This document shows, piece by piece, positions 10,261-23,400 of a stretch of 64,000 nucleotides of DNA. The stretch lies in assembly GCA_020086605.1 (NCBI GenBank), contig JACBWW010000049.1, positions 2,797,456 to 2,861,455 of the forward strand, given 5' to 3'. Position 1 is the stretch's first letter, and every line of letters starts with the position of its first letter. Made by a program: the position numbers and the translations under genes. Below the pieces are notes generated by a model. That model did not search any database, was not told the origin of the DNA, and saw nothing but the letters and a program-made list of their open reading frames with translations. Origin of the DNA: Lanius collurio (Eukaryota > Chordata > Aves > Passeriformes > Laniidae).

Positions 10261-13200
10261 TTTATAAATCATTGTGGAATTCCTATGCTATGATAGAATG
10301 TAGAAAGGGAGAGCAGGCTTAGAAGTGATGCTTGAAGTTCTCCAAGGACTATAAGGATACTCTTTCTACTTTCTTGCCTTTGAAACTGATATTCTTGGTT
10401 AAGTCACCGTATTTAAATATAGCTGTTCTTTTTCAGAGAATTATGGTTTGAAAATTATGATAACCAGCTCTCCTGCTGCTGGTCATTCAAAATTCTGCTG
10501 TATGATCTTTTTTTTTTAAATTGCACTCCTGTTTGCACCCAATTTTTACTCATAATCTGAAGCAATGAATCTCTGAAAGAAGCAGGGAGGTGAAAGTGTT
10601 CTGTAGCTCATTGGGCCAATGATTGCTGTAATTATTACAACACTTTTCAGTTATTTCTGTGGCTTTGTTTCTGGTTTGTTTTTTCTATTTTTTTTTTCTG
10701 TTTTGAGTCTTTCTGACCACCTATTACACTATCCTAACAAGAACGTACAGAAAATCAATGACCAGAAAAGTTCATCGTGCTGTAATATGACTTAATTTGG
10801 AAATATTGTGCAATGGAGTAATACTCATGGTCTAATCCTACCTCAGTTTTGACTTGTTGTAACAGTTTTCTTAATCTTTTACAGACCTGAGACAGCATAA
10901 CTCTTTCTTCAAAGTACAACCATTTCTGTAACATATATTTCAGAATACAGAGTACACTAATAATCAGAGATATTCTGATTTCCCATTACTACTATTTTCA
11001 TCCCATGGAAACCCAAGAGAAATGCCATTGCCTTTCAGTTGTGAGAATGTTTTGAAGGTTTATTTGTGTTCTCCCCCAGGATAAACTTTTCAAGGTCTTA
11101 AAAACAGGCTGGAATTTATTCAGAAGAATAGACAGTCATTTAGGGAAATGAGATACATTAGGATGGAATAGGAGATTCAGTTTGAGGAAGATGAAACATT
11201 TTTTAATTCATTAATAACTGAAGAGTACATAAAAGAACACCTAATATATATTACTTTTCATATCAACAGACAACTCACACATTACATTTATTCAATGAAA
11301 TATTAATTATGTTGTATTTCAGTTAATAACATATTCTTAATAGATCCGGGAATACCAGAAGAAACCTGAGAACTGAAAAAACATACTAATGTGATAATAT
11401 TCAGACAGGATGCAAGGAATCATCTGGTAAACTTCAGGGTTGTCAGAGCAACATGAAGTTATGGAAAATATGTAAAAAAAAAATAGGAATTACGTTGCTG
11501 TAAATTCAAAGAATGAAATATCAGCCAGCACTAATTAATGCAAATAAATATCTTTTACAAATTTGAATGTCATCTTTGATGAGACTATGAGTTTGGTATG
11601 GATAATTAAGAGATGAAACATATCACTTTGGGTATGCAAATTAGGTTTTACAATGCCTAAAATGACCTCACAAGGGGATTTACAACACCTGCCTCATGTA
11701 ATTCTTCAGATGGGTTTAGGCAGTGTGCAAATCCTTGGTCCAAGAGAGTTGTGTAAGTTGCTGTTGAAGGCTGCAGGCAGACAGTTCCTCCAACTCAATC
11801 CAATAACTTTCTGTTGCCTAAAAAGACAGTATTGATGCTGCCTCCCTTCTCTTGTCCTCCCCTTTCTCAATGTCTTCCATCTGAAGCCATTCCTTCCTAT
11901 CTGCAGAGCTTGTCAGACCCTTTGGTGAGCTAATTCAGCTTGCAAACATGTAACTTGAATTTATTCACTGTTTTGCTGGGCTCATTTTCTTCTGCTTTAA
12001 TGGGTGAAATGACTCATCAAGAACTCAGACAAATGTCAGAGCCAGTGTGTGGAGAACAGCTGGAGCACGAGGCTGGGAGATGGCAGGGAGTGGTGGAAAG
12101 ATGAGAAGTGTCAGAATTCCTTCCTCTGGAAAAGTGTGAGCTGCTGAGTCACCCCTGGAGGTCCATTTGGAGCAGAAAGTTCATTTGGTGCTTAAACTGA
12201 AACATCTCCAAAGAAGCACCTTAGCTGAAGGATATTTCAAAGAATATCCTGAATTCAAAGGGATCTGGGATTTGGAACATCAACAGAAATGTCTCCAACA
12301 CAAAATCTCAGTTTGAGCAGATTGGTTCTCTATCATGATTAAGAAGAAAAGAGGCATTTAAAGTCCACACTCTATTTTAGAAAAGAAAAAATTTTCCCAG
12401 AAGAAAAAAAAGGAAGGTGTTGGTTTGTGATGCCACAGTCCTGAATAAGATTCTGAGTAGCTCTTTTTCACTCTGATGCCCAAACTCTGACAAAGTCCAT
12501 AATATATGGGCATATAAATACCCACAGGCTTATTCTTTTGAAAAGTACCAAGTAATACTGTGATAAAAGAATAGCTTCACAGAAAATCAGTTAAACACTG
12601 AAGATTAAATGGACATCAGAAAAAATGCTTACAGAAATCATTTTACTCTGTGAAAATATTTCTAGTAGGATTCTGCAGGAATCTATATTAAGGCTGATAA
12701 AATTCAGTGTTTCCATAGTGATGGAGAAGTAAACATGATACAGCTGCCAAAAAACCAAGTAATTATTGGCAGAGTGATAGATAACGATAGTGACAAGGAT
12801 TTCCTGCAGAACAATCTGACAAGAAGGCTCCACTCAAAGAAAAACATATATTTTCATCTGTATATTTAGCTGAACACGTTAATGTGAAGAACGTTACAGA
12901 ATTGGGCATTGCATCCTGGTAAACCACTAACCCTAAAATTATATAGTACTGCAGTGAAACAGGAACTCAATATAAAGTCACAGTAAGTGTCTGGAAGGAC
13001 AATTGTGAATCTTTGAGAAGAAAAATATTGATACTAAATATTTATGTGGCATTAATAGCCAAAGACTCTTTCTTGGTCTTATTGGGTTTATCTTTTTATT
13101 TTTTTCTTTTAGAAGGTGAATCTACAAAAATTATTTACATGCTAGAAAGCAACAGCTTTCATTTCCCAAATTAAAGAGGTTAGAGGATATTTTTTTCTTT

Positions 13201-13653
13201 AAGGCCACACATATATGCATCCTGTATAAATTTGCTTGCCCTAAGAAAAAGATTGTAGCTGCAGGACACAACTCCTCAAACCCCAGGAAATCTGCTCTTA
13301 CCTGTACCATATTACCTGGTTTCCCATGGAAGGTAATTTTTTCTGGAGGTGAGATAGCTTTTTTCCTAGGATGACTTCCCAGGTTCATTTGTGCACGGCG
13401 TAGTCTCTCGATTAACTCTCTGCTCTTCCCTTGGAGCAACTCCACATGCACAGCCCTGGCTTGAAGGGAGGTTGAGAGGTGATGTGATAAAGTACATGCA
13501 GGAGGGGAAAACCAGAGGTTTTAAATGTCTGTTTAATCTGGCAGAGAGAGCTGTAACAGAGCAAAGCTGAACCAAGCCAAACTGGGAAAGAGGGTACCTG
13601 TTGGAAACAGTGAAAGGGATTAATCACTGGAAAAAAATTACCCATGGGAGTGT
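10261..13653. other. Non-coding single-copy stretch, AT-rich
   Basis: No transposon or exon is recognisable across about 3.4 kb. It contains T runs near 10508 and 10688 and an A run near 11474. Some parts (11260-11400, 12540-12900) have scattered TAAT and ATTA words that could be conserved non-coding sequence, but this cannot be judged from one genome. Confidence 0.5.
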
Positions 13654-13889
13654 TGATTCCTCTGTCTCCTGGTGTCTTCATGTCAAGCATAAATGTCTTT
13701 GTGGTAGTCAAACAAATTGCAGTCAAGTTCAATTTAGGCACAATTAAATGTTTTCTGATGTACAGAAGGTCAGTGATTCCTCTGTCTCCTGGTGTCTTCA
13801 TGTCAAGCATAAATGTCTTTGTGGTAGTCAAACAAATTGCAGTCAAGTTCAATTTAGGCACAATTAAATGTTTTCTGATGTACAGAAGG
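13654..13889. repeat. Perfect 116-bp tandem direct duplication
   Basis: Bases 13654-13769 are repeated without any mismatch at 13774-13889. The copies are separated by only the four bases tcag, giving a 120-bp period. Identity stops exactly at both ends (13653 differs from 13773; 13770 differs from 13890). The unit matches no repeat family I know and is not seen elsewhere in the window. Because 120 is divisible by three, long open frames run through both copies on each strand, but they are by-products of the duplication. The copies are recent, polymorphic, or an assembly artefact. Confidence 0.98.
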
Positions 13890-14283
13890 AACTTATTTGG
13901 TTCCTTTTGAGCTGGAGGTTTTATCTGCCTCCATCTGTACAGTTATAGGCAAAAGGACAACATTAAGGAACTATTATACAGGTAATTTTAACATTGTTAA
14001 GTACATCCAGGAGCATTACATCAGTTATTCTGGAGCTGATTAAGTACTAGTATATAAAATCCAGGTTTATTTACTTGAAGGTCCACTTTTTTCTCCAGCG
14101 AGACTAATGAAGATATGGGAATCTCAGCATTTCACAGGACTAAATTACTTTTCCTGCTCTTTATGATTTATCTCTTACTTGTTGAAATTCCACCTCAGCT
14201 TTTTAAAGATATTTAAAGATTTTTTTCTTCTAGCTCCTCTACTCTGTGAGTTAATCCCACTTGCTTCAGCCTTAGCTCTACTC
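13890..14283. other. Non-coding spacer before a CR1
   Basis: Ordinary AT-rich sequence between the direct duplication and the CR1 at 14284. I see no repeat, exon or notable motif. Confidence 0.6.
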
Positions 14284-14809
14284 TCCCTCACTGTGCTGGA
14301 GAGGCCTCACCTCGAGTCTTGTGTGCAGTTCTGGTCACAGTGATAAAAGAAAGATATGAAACAAGCAGAGAACACCCAAAGGAGGGCACCAAAGACAGTG
14401 AAGGGCCTTGAGGACAAGCCATAGGAGGAGGGGCTGAGAGCACTGGTTCTGTTCAGCCTGGAAAAGAGGAGACTGAGGGGAGACCTCACTGCAGTTACAA
14501 CTTCCCTGTGTGGGGAAGAGGAGGGGCAGACACTCATCTCTTCCCTGTGGAGACCACTTACAGGACCTAAGAGAATGGCCAGGTATTGTGCCAGGGGAGG
14601 TTTAGGTTGGGAAAACTTCTTCTTCCACAGGGTGTTTGGGCACTGGAACAGGCTCCCCAAGGCAATGGTCACAGCACAAGCCTGACAGAGCTCAGGAAGC
14701 ATTTGGACAATGCTCTCAGGCACAGGGTGGGACTCTTGGGGTGTCCTGTGCAGGACTCAGTGATCTTTGTGGGTCCCTTCCAACCCAGCTTATTTTGTGA
14801 CTCTGTGAG
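14284..14809 (+). mobile_element. CR1 LINE, 3' 525 bp incl. ORF2 end
   Basis: The longest clear CR1 copy in the window, sense orientation. It begins inside ORF2 ('ctcacctcgagtcttgtgtg', 'cagttctggtcacag'), encodes the C-terminal CR1 signature FSLEKRRLRGDL around 14450-14490, continues through the '3'-gtttgggcactggaacagg' zone, and ends with 'tgggtcccttccaaccc' and a short decayed tail. It is interrupted by stops and cannot be active. It is closely related to the copy at 3717-4055. Confidence 0.95.
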
Positions 14810-16094
14810 CTGCATAAGTAAATCACAACTCCAATCGTTTTTTTAATAGAAACAAAATATTAGCACCTGCTCTCACAAAATCAGTAACAAAACTAATATT
14901 TGCACCCTCTGAGATTATAATCCAATTTAAGGAGAGAGTGAGTGATTTAAAGAAAATCCAGGTGTGACTAGTCACCTAATTCATATGAGAATTTCCCAAA
15001 CATTTTTGCAAATGGGGTGAATGAATAGTAAGTAATAAATAAGAGAACAGCAAATATATATCTGTTTAAACATTTATGCTCAATACTTTCAGGATTCAAA
15101 AGCACTTTTGAGAAACACCTGGTTTATTGAATACTCCAATAACATGACCCCTCTAGAAACAGCATGGTCATTAACTGTTTTTATTGTTTATTTATTAAGA
15201 TGTTCTTGACTAAGCTTTATCCTTTTTTTTTTTATTTTTTATCTCAAGCAGCTTTAATGGCCAGAATGTAAAGCAAGATCTTAACTACAACATGATGGCA
15301 AGATGGAATAGTTTTAATTAGAGAAGGGTAATATTCCATGTGTAATGGAAGTGATTTACAGTGTGGGTAATTTGACATAGATGTCTCTCAACTTGAAGCT
15401 CACAGCTTTTTTCCTCTAAAAATTACCCAAATCCTGACAAATTTTTTTAGGATTTGAGGGTCTTGACATTCTCTGAAAAATTTTAGTGTGACTCTTCTAA
15501 GGTTGCAGTAGTGCATGTGAGTACATTTGTGTGCTTAATAAAGTGCATAAATGTGATTTTCAGAAGAGATTCCTTCAGTTAGTCAATTAAATATCCTCTT
15601 TATCAAATATCTGGTAAAGCAACAGTTTTTATGGAACAAAAACCCTTTTTGCTGCTTCAATTAAACTGTAGATTTGATACTCGAAACCCCAGAGAGGCAT
15701 TTCCTATACAGATATTTCCAAGGATTCATAGAGAGGCTTTGTGTTGGGTTTTTTGGTACTTGCCTGAACCATTTTTAAAAGGTAGATAATTTGATCCTGA
15801 AACTTTTTAATTATAATGTCTAATTGAAACACTCACATTTCAATTAAAACAAGGCAGTCTAAAACCAGAGGGTGTTAGAAGCATATAAGGAGGATATAGT
15901 TTATTGCCATTTTGATGATCTCTAAGTCTTCAACTTGTATCAATTATAAATAACTCATCTGAAAATGGATACAAGTGAAATTAACTAAACTGCACCAGTT
16001 TCTTTTTGTGATCGGAAAATATATGCATAAATGGCAAGAAAATGTCAATTGACCTTAACCTTTTCTGTGATAAGTCTCTGCACTAAAGTAGTAA
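14810..16094. other. Non-coding single-copy stretch, AT-rich
   Basis: Contains an interrupted T-rich run at 15222-15240. No repeat family or exon is recognised. Confidence 0.55.
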
Positions 16095-16290
16095 TACTTG
16101 GTACTTATATAGCATAGTATCTCTTATCTGAAGATCTCAAAGATCCTTACAAAAATTAATTAAATCTCACAGCACTTCTTTGACGTAGGCATGTGAAGTA
16201 TTAAATAGGTGATTAAACTGGAAACTAGAGGCTAAAACTAACATTTTCCAAACAGGATACCTAGTGTTAGAAATAAGACCCTAAATCTGC
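16095..16290 (-). repeat. MIR/L2-like ancient repeat, antisense
   Basis: On the plus strand the order 'acttatatagca', 'gaagatctcaaagatcct', 'attaattaaatctcacagcact', 'aggcatgtgaagtatta' and 'aaactggaaactagaggct' matches the amniote relic '…cttatatagcacctt…ggatctcaaagc(a/g)ctttacaaa…tcctcacaacac…aggtaggtaagtatt…ggggaaactgaggc…'. That is the reverse complement of the MIR/L2-type 3' region. It is old and highly diverged. Confidence 0.6.
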
Positions 16291-18945
16291 TTATTGTGAT
16301 ACCTTATGTTCCATAAAACCACACTTGCCATTGATCCTAGGGCTCTAATGACTCATAAGCACAGAGTTTTTGACTCAAAAGGTCTCTGATGCAAGGACCT
16401 GATTATTTTGGCCTTTATAATGCCGAGCAAATCACAGGTCAGACAGTGCAGAGACTCCTGCTTGGAGGAAGCAAAGACATTCTCTCATCTTTAATACCTT
16501 CTAATTGCGCTCAGAGAACACAGAGAATTTATCTTTGCATCCTATCACAATCCAAGACACTAGGAAGAGCTCTCTCCTGAAGGTGCCTCTCTCCACCAAC
16601 AATGGGAATAACCAAGAACTTGCTAAGAGTGATGTTAATTTTGAGAGCAAATATCATGCAAGATGAATTTCACCCTAATTAAGGTGAATTCTACACTAAT
16701 GAACCTGATTACCACAGCAGTGTGATAATTCCAACATAAAGAAAGCACAAGGAATAGGTAATACTAACAGACATCCCATAAATGCAACACTTTGAATCAC
16801 ATATTTCTTTGTTGCTTTGAAACTAAAGGCATAAAGGTAGAATGAGCTTTATAATTATTACTCTATATTCTTGTTAACATATGTTGCAATCTGGATAACC
16901 ATAAAAAACTTCATTCCTGAACAAGGCTTGCAATCATAAAGCTTGGAAATGTAAGCTGGTGTCAAGCAAGGTGTAACTACATATTTGTGCAGATGAATGC
17001 AATGGGGCATGCACATATTGCACCTTAATTCCAGGGATTCCTGCCTGAGGAAGCAGTTCAGTGTCAATTCAAATAGAGGTATCTGTGTAGGATGGGAGCT
17101 CTCTCTTGCATGCAATTCATCTGTGTTGGATTTGAGGAAGTCTTAATCTTGCCAACAACCAAGCCTTCCCCCTCGGAATTAATCAGGATTATGAGCAGAG
17201 GTGACAGTTCGTGTTAGCATGGAGCTCAGGAGTTCACCAGAAATCTCCTAGGAGAGACTGGACAGTCTTTGGTACTCCCACCACTGAGGGGAGACAGGTA
17301 GTCATTTATTTTCACATCTCAGTCACCAGCTCTGAGGTGTCTTCTCAGGTGAGGTAAGAAAATTTTTGAATTCTGGCTTCGAAGTGCCCTGTGTTAGGTA
17401 TTTCCCAAACTGGGTACACAGAACTTTAGTGGGGAAAAAAAAAATAAAGAAAGAAAAGGACAGAAGTTTTGAAAGATTCATGGATACCTTATTTTCACAG
17501 GAGCTACTATCTATAGATTTCTGATGTTATAGTCCATGGAAGATCTCAAGCTTATGTACTTTTATCTCTTATATCTCCACTGCCTGTCTTCCTTGTTGGT
17601 TTTGTTTTGTTTTGTTCTTCTCTATTTTAATCTTGAACACAACTCACCCAGGCAAAAGCAGAAAATTCATATTTGAAAACCACCTACCAAAAATAGAATC
17701 ACTTGACATTCAGTCTCACAAGCACTTTGCAGGACTGGGCCACCTTTATCTGTGTCACAGTGCACTGGAAAGAAATGACAATTGATAAGGACATGACCCA
17801 GCTTCCCTTGCAAACAATAGAGATATCTCCTTTTTTGTCTCTAGAACCACTGCATGACCTTGTTGCAGCCAATACAAAAATTAAACTATCTATTTTGATG
17901 AGGTTTCATTTGTTTGCAGGTGAATTAAAATCTTTTAGAATAATCAAGTGTATTTCTGAGTATTTTATTAAAATAACAAAAGACAAGTTCCAAAAATACT
18001 TTTTGTGTTGCTGTCACTGTGAGATCCCTGAACTGTAGTATTCAGAGCAGAATAAGTCCAGATGGAGCTATTGAGTGTAATTCTGGTGGTAACTTACACT
18101 TTTATGTCTCATGGGCCTAATAATGACCATTGTGTAGTTAGCATCACAAAAGTTTTGCTGTCAATGTTTGAGGTATTTTTTAAAAAAATAATGTGTTTCT
18201 GTTCAGCACATAGGGAGCACATGCTTTCCTAGGTGTCTCCATGTGCACAAGCACGATGAACACATTCTACATAATTCAATTACACAGTTGGCATTTTCTA
18301 AAATTGCATGTTGAGGATTTCCTTACAAGCTTGGAGCATGTCCCTGAATTGGCTTAAAAAAAAACACAGAGTAAGATTAAGTATTGTCTTCTTTCCTTAG
18401 ATTAATTTTCATTTTCTAGTTTTAGTAACAATAGAGTTTGGCTGAATTTTGGACCATTGTATTATCTATTGGTCCTCCTTCAAGAGTACTTTTAAAGTTA
18501 GCCAGCTCCTCAAACGAATTAAAACCCCCTTATACACCATGAAAGGACACCCAAAGTGCACCCAAAAGGTCATTTTTGATCAAATTTTGCATTCTCTTTC
18601 AAAAAAAGATCTTATGCAAGGCCATCAGCTGTATGAGTGCCAATTAATAACTGGGAAGACAGCTGCTGGTTCATTTATTTATAAAGGTTTATTTATCAGT
18701 ATGACCACTGAGAAAGTCAAAACCCTTGGCCTAGTTTATGTTTTCCGCTAGATTTTGTGTTGTCCATCCTGTTACCTTATAAATAATTCTTATATCATTA
18801 CCGGTGCTGAAAGAGCAGAAGATCCTTGTTGGCATAGTTAAAATTCAGAAAGTGCAGCCATTGAATTTGAACTTTGCCCTCCTGCAAATGAGTGCTGTGA
18901 TTCCAGGATAAACCCTCTCCTCGTGCCTGTTGGCAAACCACACAA
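16291..18945. other. Non-coding single-copy stretch
   Basis: Has a TTTTG simple repeat at 17600-17614. A 111-codon plus-strand open frame at 17703-18038 is AT-driven, with no recognisable domain. No transposon was recognised. Confidence 0.55.
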
Positions 18946-18951
18946 AGTCTC

Positions 18952-19240
18952 TGTTGTAATGGGGGGAATCCTTACAACATGGATAAGACAGCGATGGACT
19001 TGGAAGGAAAGATGAAGCAATATTTTTGAAGATGTTCAGGGATTATTTCATTCCTCCAGCCCCATGGCTGGAGCTCCCAGGCAGATCCCAGTCACGGGAC
19101 TCTCCTCTCTTTTTCATGCCCCGGGCACCCAAACCCAACCAACCAGCAACAGGTATGGGGCACACATGGCATGGGGACAGAGACAGACCCGTACCCTGCA
19201 GGGTCCCTCCCCTGGGATTTCAGGGGAAGGCACCTCCACA
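18952..19240 (-). mobile_element. ERV-type solo LTR, copy A
   Basis: In minus orientation the element starts TGTGGAGGTGCC (at 19240) and ends ATTACAACA (at 18952), obeying the TG…CA rule. It aligns end to end with copy B at 28255-28544, with a few small indels. The flanking hexamers on the plus strand are agtctc (18946-18951) and aacctc (19241-19246). They match at 4 of 6 positions, the differences being two transitions, as expected for a decayed 6-bp target-site duplication. The AATAAA present in copy B is mutated here. Only the LTR is present, with no internal retroviral sequence. Confidence 0.85.
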
Positions 19241-19246
19241 AACCTC

Positions 19247-20180
19247 CAGCACGCGTCTGACACAGCAGCCTCCGCTCGGCAGCGGCTCCTTTTTGGGTTG
19301 ACTCCAAAGACCTGCCCCACTCAGCTGCTCTTGTCCTACTTGTGTGGGCCTGGTTAGCATTGCAGCAGAGCGCCTCACAGAGCACATCTGTTAGCTGATC
19401 CTGCCCGCTGACACATCCCTTTATCTTCAGGGAGCCTCTTCAGCTGCTCCCCACAGCTGCTTCCAGGTCCTTTCTAGTCCCGTTCAGGTTTTGCACGGCT
19501 GTGTGGGTATTGTTGTACCTTGGATCCCAAATGTCCTGTCAATGCCTCTCTGTGTAGGTTGTACTTGCTGGAGACTTGCTCTGCCTGATCCAACGGCCTC
19601 TGGATTTTGATGGGAAGGAGTTAAATCTGGTGGATTTTTAGCACAGTTCAGATAGTGAACTTTTTTCTCCCTCCTGCCCAGCAAAGCAGTTTGGTGGTCA
19701 TACGGGACCAACGCTCAGCTGACAAATAACCCCACTGACAGCAGCACAGCTCGGCAGATTTATATCAGCTAAGGAGCCAGCTTTCCAGGGAATGCTGAAG
19801 GCCTATCTGCTCACACAGGCTTTTGCTTCTCAGATTGTCAGAAACACTGGACTTAACCTTTGCTGTTGGCTTGACCTTTTAAAGCCTATTCCCAAGCACT
19901 ACTCCTCCCCACCTGAAATGAGGGATCTGATCAAGTTTCTACAGCCTGAGAACCTCCCTTGGTGCCCGAGCTCTGGCCCTCAGCCCAGTGTGGAGATAAC
20001 TGAGGCAGCTTCAAAGCTCATCTATGTTCAAAAGTATCCAGGATGCGGGGCTTGGCTTGAAAGCTTTTAAGTTTGAATATTTGTTTTTTCCTCTTCTTGT
20101 TGCTGTTAATAGTTTTTCACCCAGAGTCATATTTGCAGGACTGGATGTGTCTCTTTAGTAATTGTAATTTTACAAAAATA
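19247..20180. other. Non-coding stretch, locally GC/CpG richer
   Basis: The first 250 bp beyond LTR copy A are richer in CpG than most of the window (for example around 19250-19285). This could be ordinary base-composition noise or a small regulatory patch. Open frames of 75-92 codons occur on both strands and none is recognisable. No exon signals of quality were found. Confidence 0.45.
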
Positions 20181-20455
20181 GATAGTGATAGGACAAGGGG
20201 CAATGTGTTGAAACTGAAAGAGGGGAGATTTAGATTCAACATTAGGAGAAAACGTTTTGCTCAAAGGGTGGTGAGGCCCTGGCACAGGTTGCCCAAAGAA
20301 GTTGTGGATATTCCATTCCTGGAAGTGCTCAAGGCCAGGTTGGATGGGACTGTGAGCAACCTGGGATAGTGGAAGGTGTCCTTGCCCACAGCAGGGGGTT
20401 GGAACTGGAGGATCTTTCAGGTCCTTTCCAACCCAAGCCCTTCTACAATTCTGTG
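20181..20455 (+). mobile_element. CR1 LINE with intact ORF2 C-terminal stretch
   Basis: Sense-strand CR1 3' end. About 60 codons of the ORF2 C-terminus remain open and easily recognised: RTRGN near the start, then RPWHRLPKEVV, then LDGTVSNLG before the stop at 20369. This is followed by the 3'-UTR 'gttggaactggaggatctt', 'ggtcctttccaaccc', and a short decayed tail. It is 5'-truncated. The surviving frame suggests a younger CR1 subfamily than its neighbours, though still a dead copy. Confidence 0.95.
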
Positions 20456-23400
20456 GACACCTGGAGCTGCAGGGAAGACTACAAAAATGACCACTCATTT
20501 TTGATTGTTTGATCTTATTTGCCCAGCCCTGGAGAGATTTGTGATAATAAATATTTACTCTTAGTAAATCAAGGTAGACACCTGAAAGGAAGATACACCA
20601 CACAGTAACCATCAACATTAAACATTCGTAAATAGCTTGTCTCATGCTATTTTTAAAATCTACTTTATATATTGTAATTGATGACTTTATAACTTGCAAC
20701 TTGTTTAATGTGTCCCTTCTGATTGCTCAAGTGCTCAGACACTGAGTGATGCTGGAAACCAAATGAGCAGGAGCCTTATCCTGTGCACTGTCCTTGCAGC
20801 AATAGAAAGAGATAGAAAAGTTCATCATTGAAAACAGTCCCCTGTGGGTTTAGGTGACCCTGTAAAATAATGCCATTCATAAATCTATTAAACTCCATTT
20901 TCAAACCCGTTGATGTAAACAACAAAAATCAGGCCTTGCTGTGTGCCTTTAGAGCATGAAAGGAAATATCTCATTTTTTAGGCAGCAAGATGGATGAAGA
21001 AAGTGTAAATTCAGAACAACATCAGAGAGAAACTAGCTAAAGTATATGGCACTGAACACTATTACATAATGTAAAGAGGTAAAATTTCTGTTTCTAAATA
21101 GTGTGGTCTATTTCCTTTATTACCAGCTCAAATATCAGCAGTGTATGAACATGTTGCAAATTCCAGTGAAGACTTAGAACTAAAGCCCCTGGTTGTGCCT
21201 TCTGAAGCATATCTAAAACCATAGTCAGGTAAAATTTCCTACTGATCCATTAAATGCTAGAGTTTAAACAGTACCATTTAGCTGCAACCACCTGTTTCAA
21301 TTAATTCTCTTACATGTTTCATGCCTTGAAAGCTTTTGTCTTTCTCTTTAAGTCACTCTGTCAAGGACCACAGATGTTTTATTTTTGCTGCAGCCCTACT
21401 TCAGTAACAAGAGGTGAATTAAATAAATTTACAAAACATGGCATACTTGGGCATCCATCATCACTTGCAAAGTGTGTAGTCATAGCTGTCAAATAAGAGA
21501 AACAATCCTAAAGGACTTGGCAAGACAACAGCCAGCCTTGTGCTGTACTTGCTGGATATCTCATTCTGTTACACACCCAGGGAAAAATACACTTATAAGT
21601 GGGGGAACAGAGCTGCTGGTTATAATCCTTGCTCTCCTGCTGACCTGGCAGGCAGCATTGCATCTTACAATCCATCTTGTGAATTTATGCTGAGATCTCT
21701 CTTTGCTTACTGTGTGGGGCATCACCTTTGGCAAGGGCCTGCCTGTGTAATACTGAGGTAGACAATAACCTGACACCAGAAACTCATACACAGTTTTTCA
21801 CACTCTTGATAAAACTGCAGGTGCATTATTGTGTGCTGTGTGACCAGCAACATGCAGCTTGAAAATAAGATGATACCTAGGAGCAGTGCAATGCAAATGC
21901 AATGAAGTTTTGTCTCAAATACTTTCAAATTCCTCAGTTAGCACTTGTTTCCTCCCTGTGATTCTCATACCATGTGAAGGCATCCTGCTCTTGCCAATTG
22001 ACCACCACCCTCCCTGCACTGTAGGGTCTGTCACACATAACCTGTGACTCTTTAAGGAGACCTGCAGCTCCTTGAATCTCTAAACAAGCAGAGAGAAGGA
22101 CACTTTTATAACTTTAGAAGTGGAGGCTAACAGGATCACTTCTCTCTCCTTGCATTGTTTTCCAGGAGGACCATGGGTGTGCACTGAAGAATTGGATCTG
22201 CCTCCTTACATTACCCACAGGATGCATCTGGGTTGTTCTATAGCCAAAGCTGACACACACCACAGACAGGCCATTTATCCAGGAGAGCTTTTCCATAGAG
22301 CATCCTGAATCTATAAGTACATAATTTACAAGTCTGCAAAGTATCATATCTGCCACTGTCACCTTCTGTCATAACAACCACAACCATTTCACCTCTTCCA
22401 GAATTTCAGCTGGTATCAGTTGAACATCCTGCCTTCCCCTTTACACTAATATAATTTCAAAACATCTATTCCTTTTCCTCCAGCAGGAAAATATGGAAAG
22501 AAGGTACCTGAATCTCCTCTTATAAAAGCAGCATGAATAAAATCCTGATTCCACCAAAATGATCTAAAAGCAACACCTGTATGAGAAAATATTTGTCTGG
22601 TTTTGACTGCATGGTTTCAGTTTCAAGCAGAACAGTGATTTTCTTTAGTTTAATCAAATTCAATGTAGTTCCACTGGTTGTAAAATATTTTACAATACTG
22701 CATTTAAACTGCTGTAGAAAAGAAAAATTTTGCTCCATGACACTAGAAGAGAGAAGTGTCTGCACTACAGATTTTTAAAATAGTTCTAACTGGAATAGAC
22801 ACTTCCCATCCACAATGAAAAGGCTTAGAGGAAAGATTTTAGTTAAGACTTGGATGTGTGCTTATGCTTATTTGGATTTTCTTTATGCTGAGAGTTTTTG
22901 TGGGACACTTGAAACAAATATTTTATGCCTGAATGTCCTATTTAATTCCAATAATAATATTAAAGGTTTTTTAATGCCTACCTGAGAGCAACAAAATGAT
23001 AGCTTTGCTCAATTTCAGGAATTTATATAATAAGTATTGCTAAATAATTTGTCCGTAGCTCTACCTTGAAATTTCCCTTTTGTTATGGAAAAAACTGTCA
23101 AAACTAAATCTATTTCCACCATGCCAGCCACTATGCAAACACATTTCTTTGTGTCAGGTATTGGAGAGAAAGACCTTCTTTGCTAGGATGATTTTTGTCC
23201 TATAGGCAAGTAAAAGTAAAACAAAAAATTCAGAATTATTTCAAAATATGGACAGAAAAATAATTAAGAAATGTAAAATAATATTTGAAAAAAAAATGGC
23301 AGAGATTAATCAAGTGTGATAAACCCTGAGACACTGATATTTTCTCATCAAATTTTTAGACTTAGGACCATTTTGTGCAGAAAACTTTTCTTGAAACTGC

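Noticed and set aside
13412..13910. Open frames of 149 and 88 codons with internal amino-acid repeats
   Set aside because: The repeats come from the 116-bp DNA duplication, whose 120-bp period preserves frame on both strands. There is no codon or domain evidence for a protein.
20127..20699. 190-codon minus-strand open frame
   Set aside because: About half of it lies antisense to the CR1 at 20181-20455, whose sense frame is the recognised ORF2 end. The rest has no domain. It is a shadow of a transposon.
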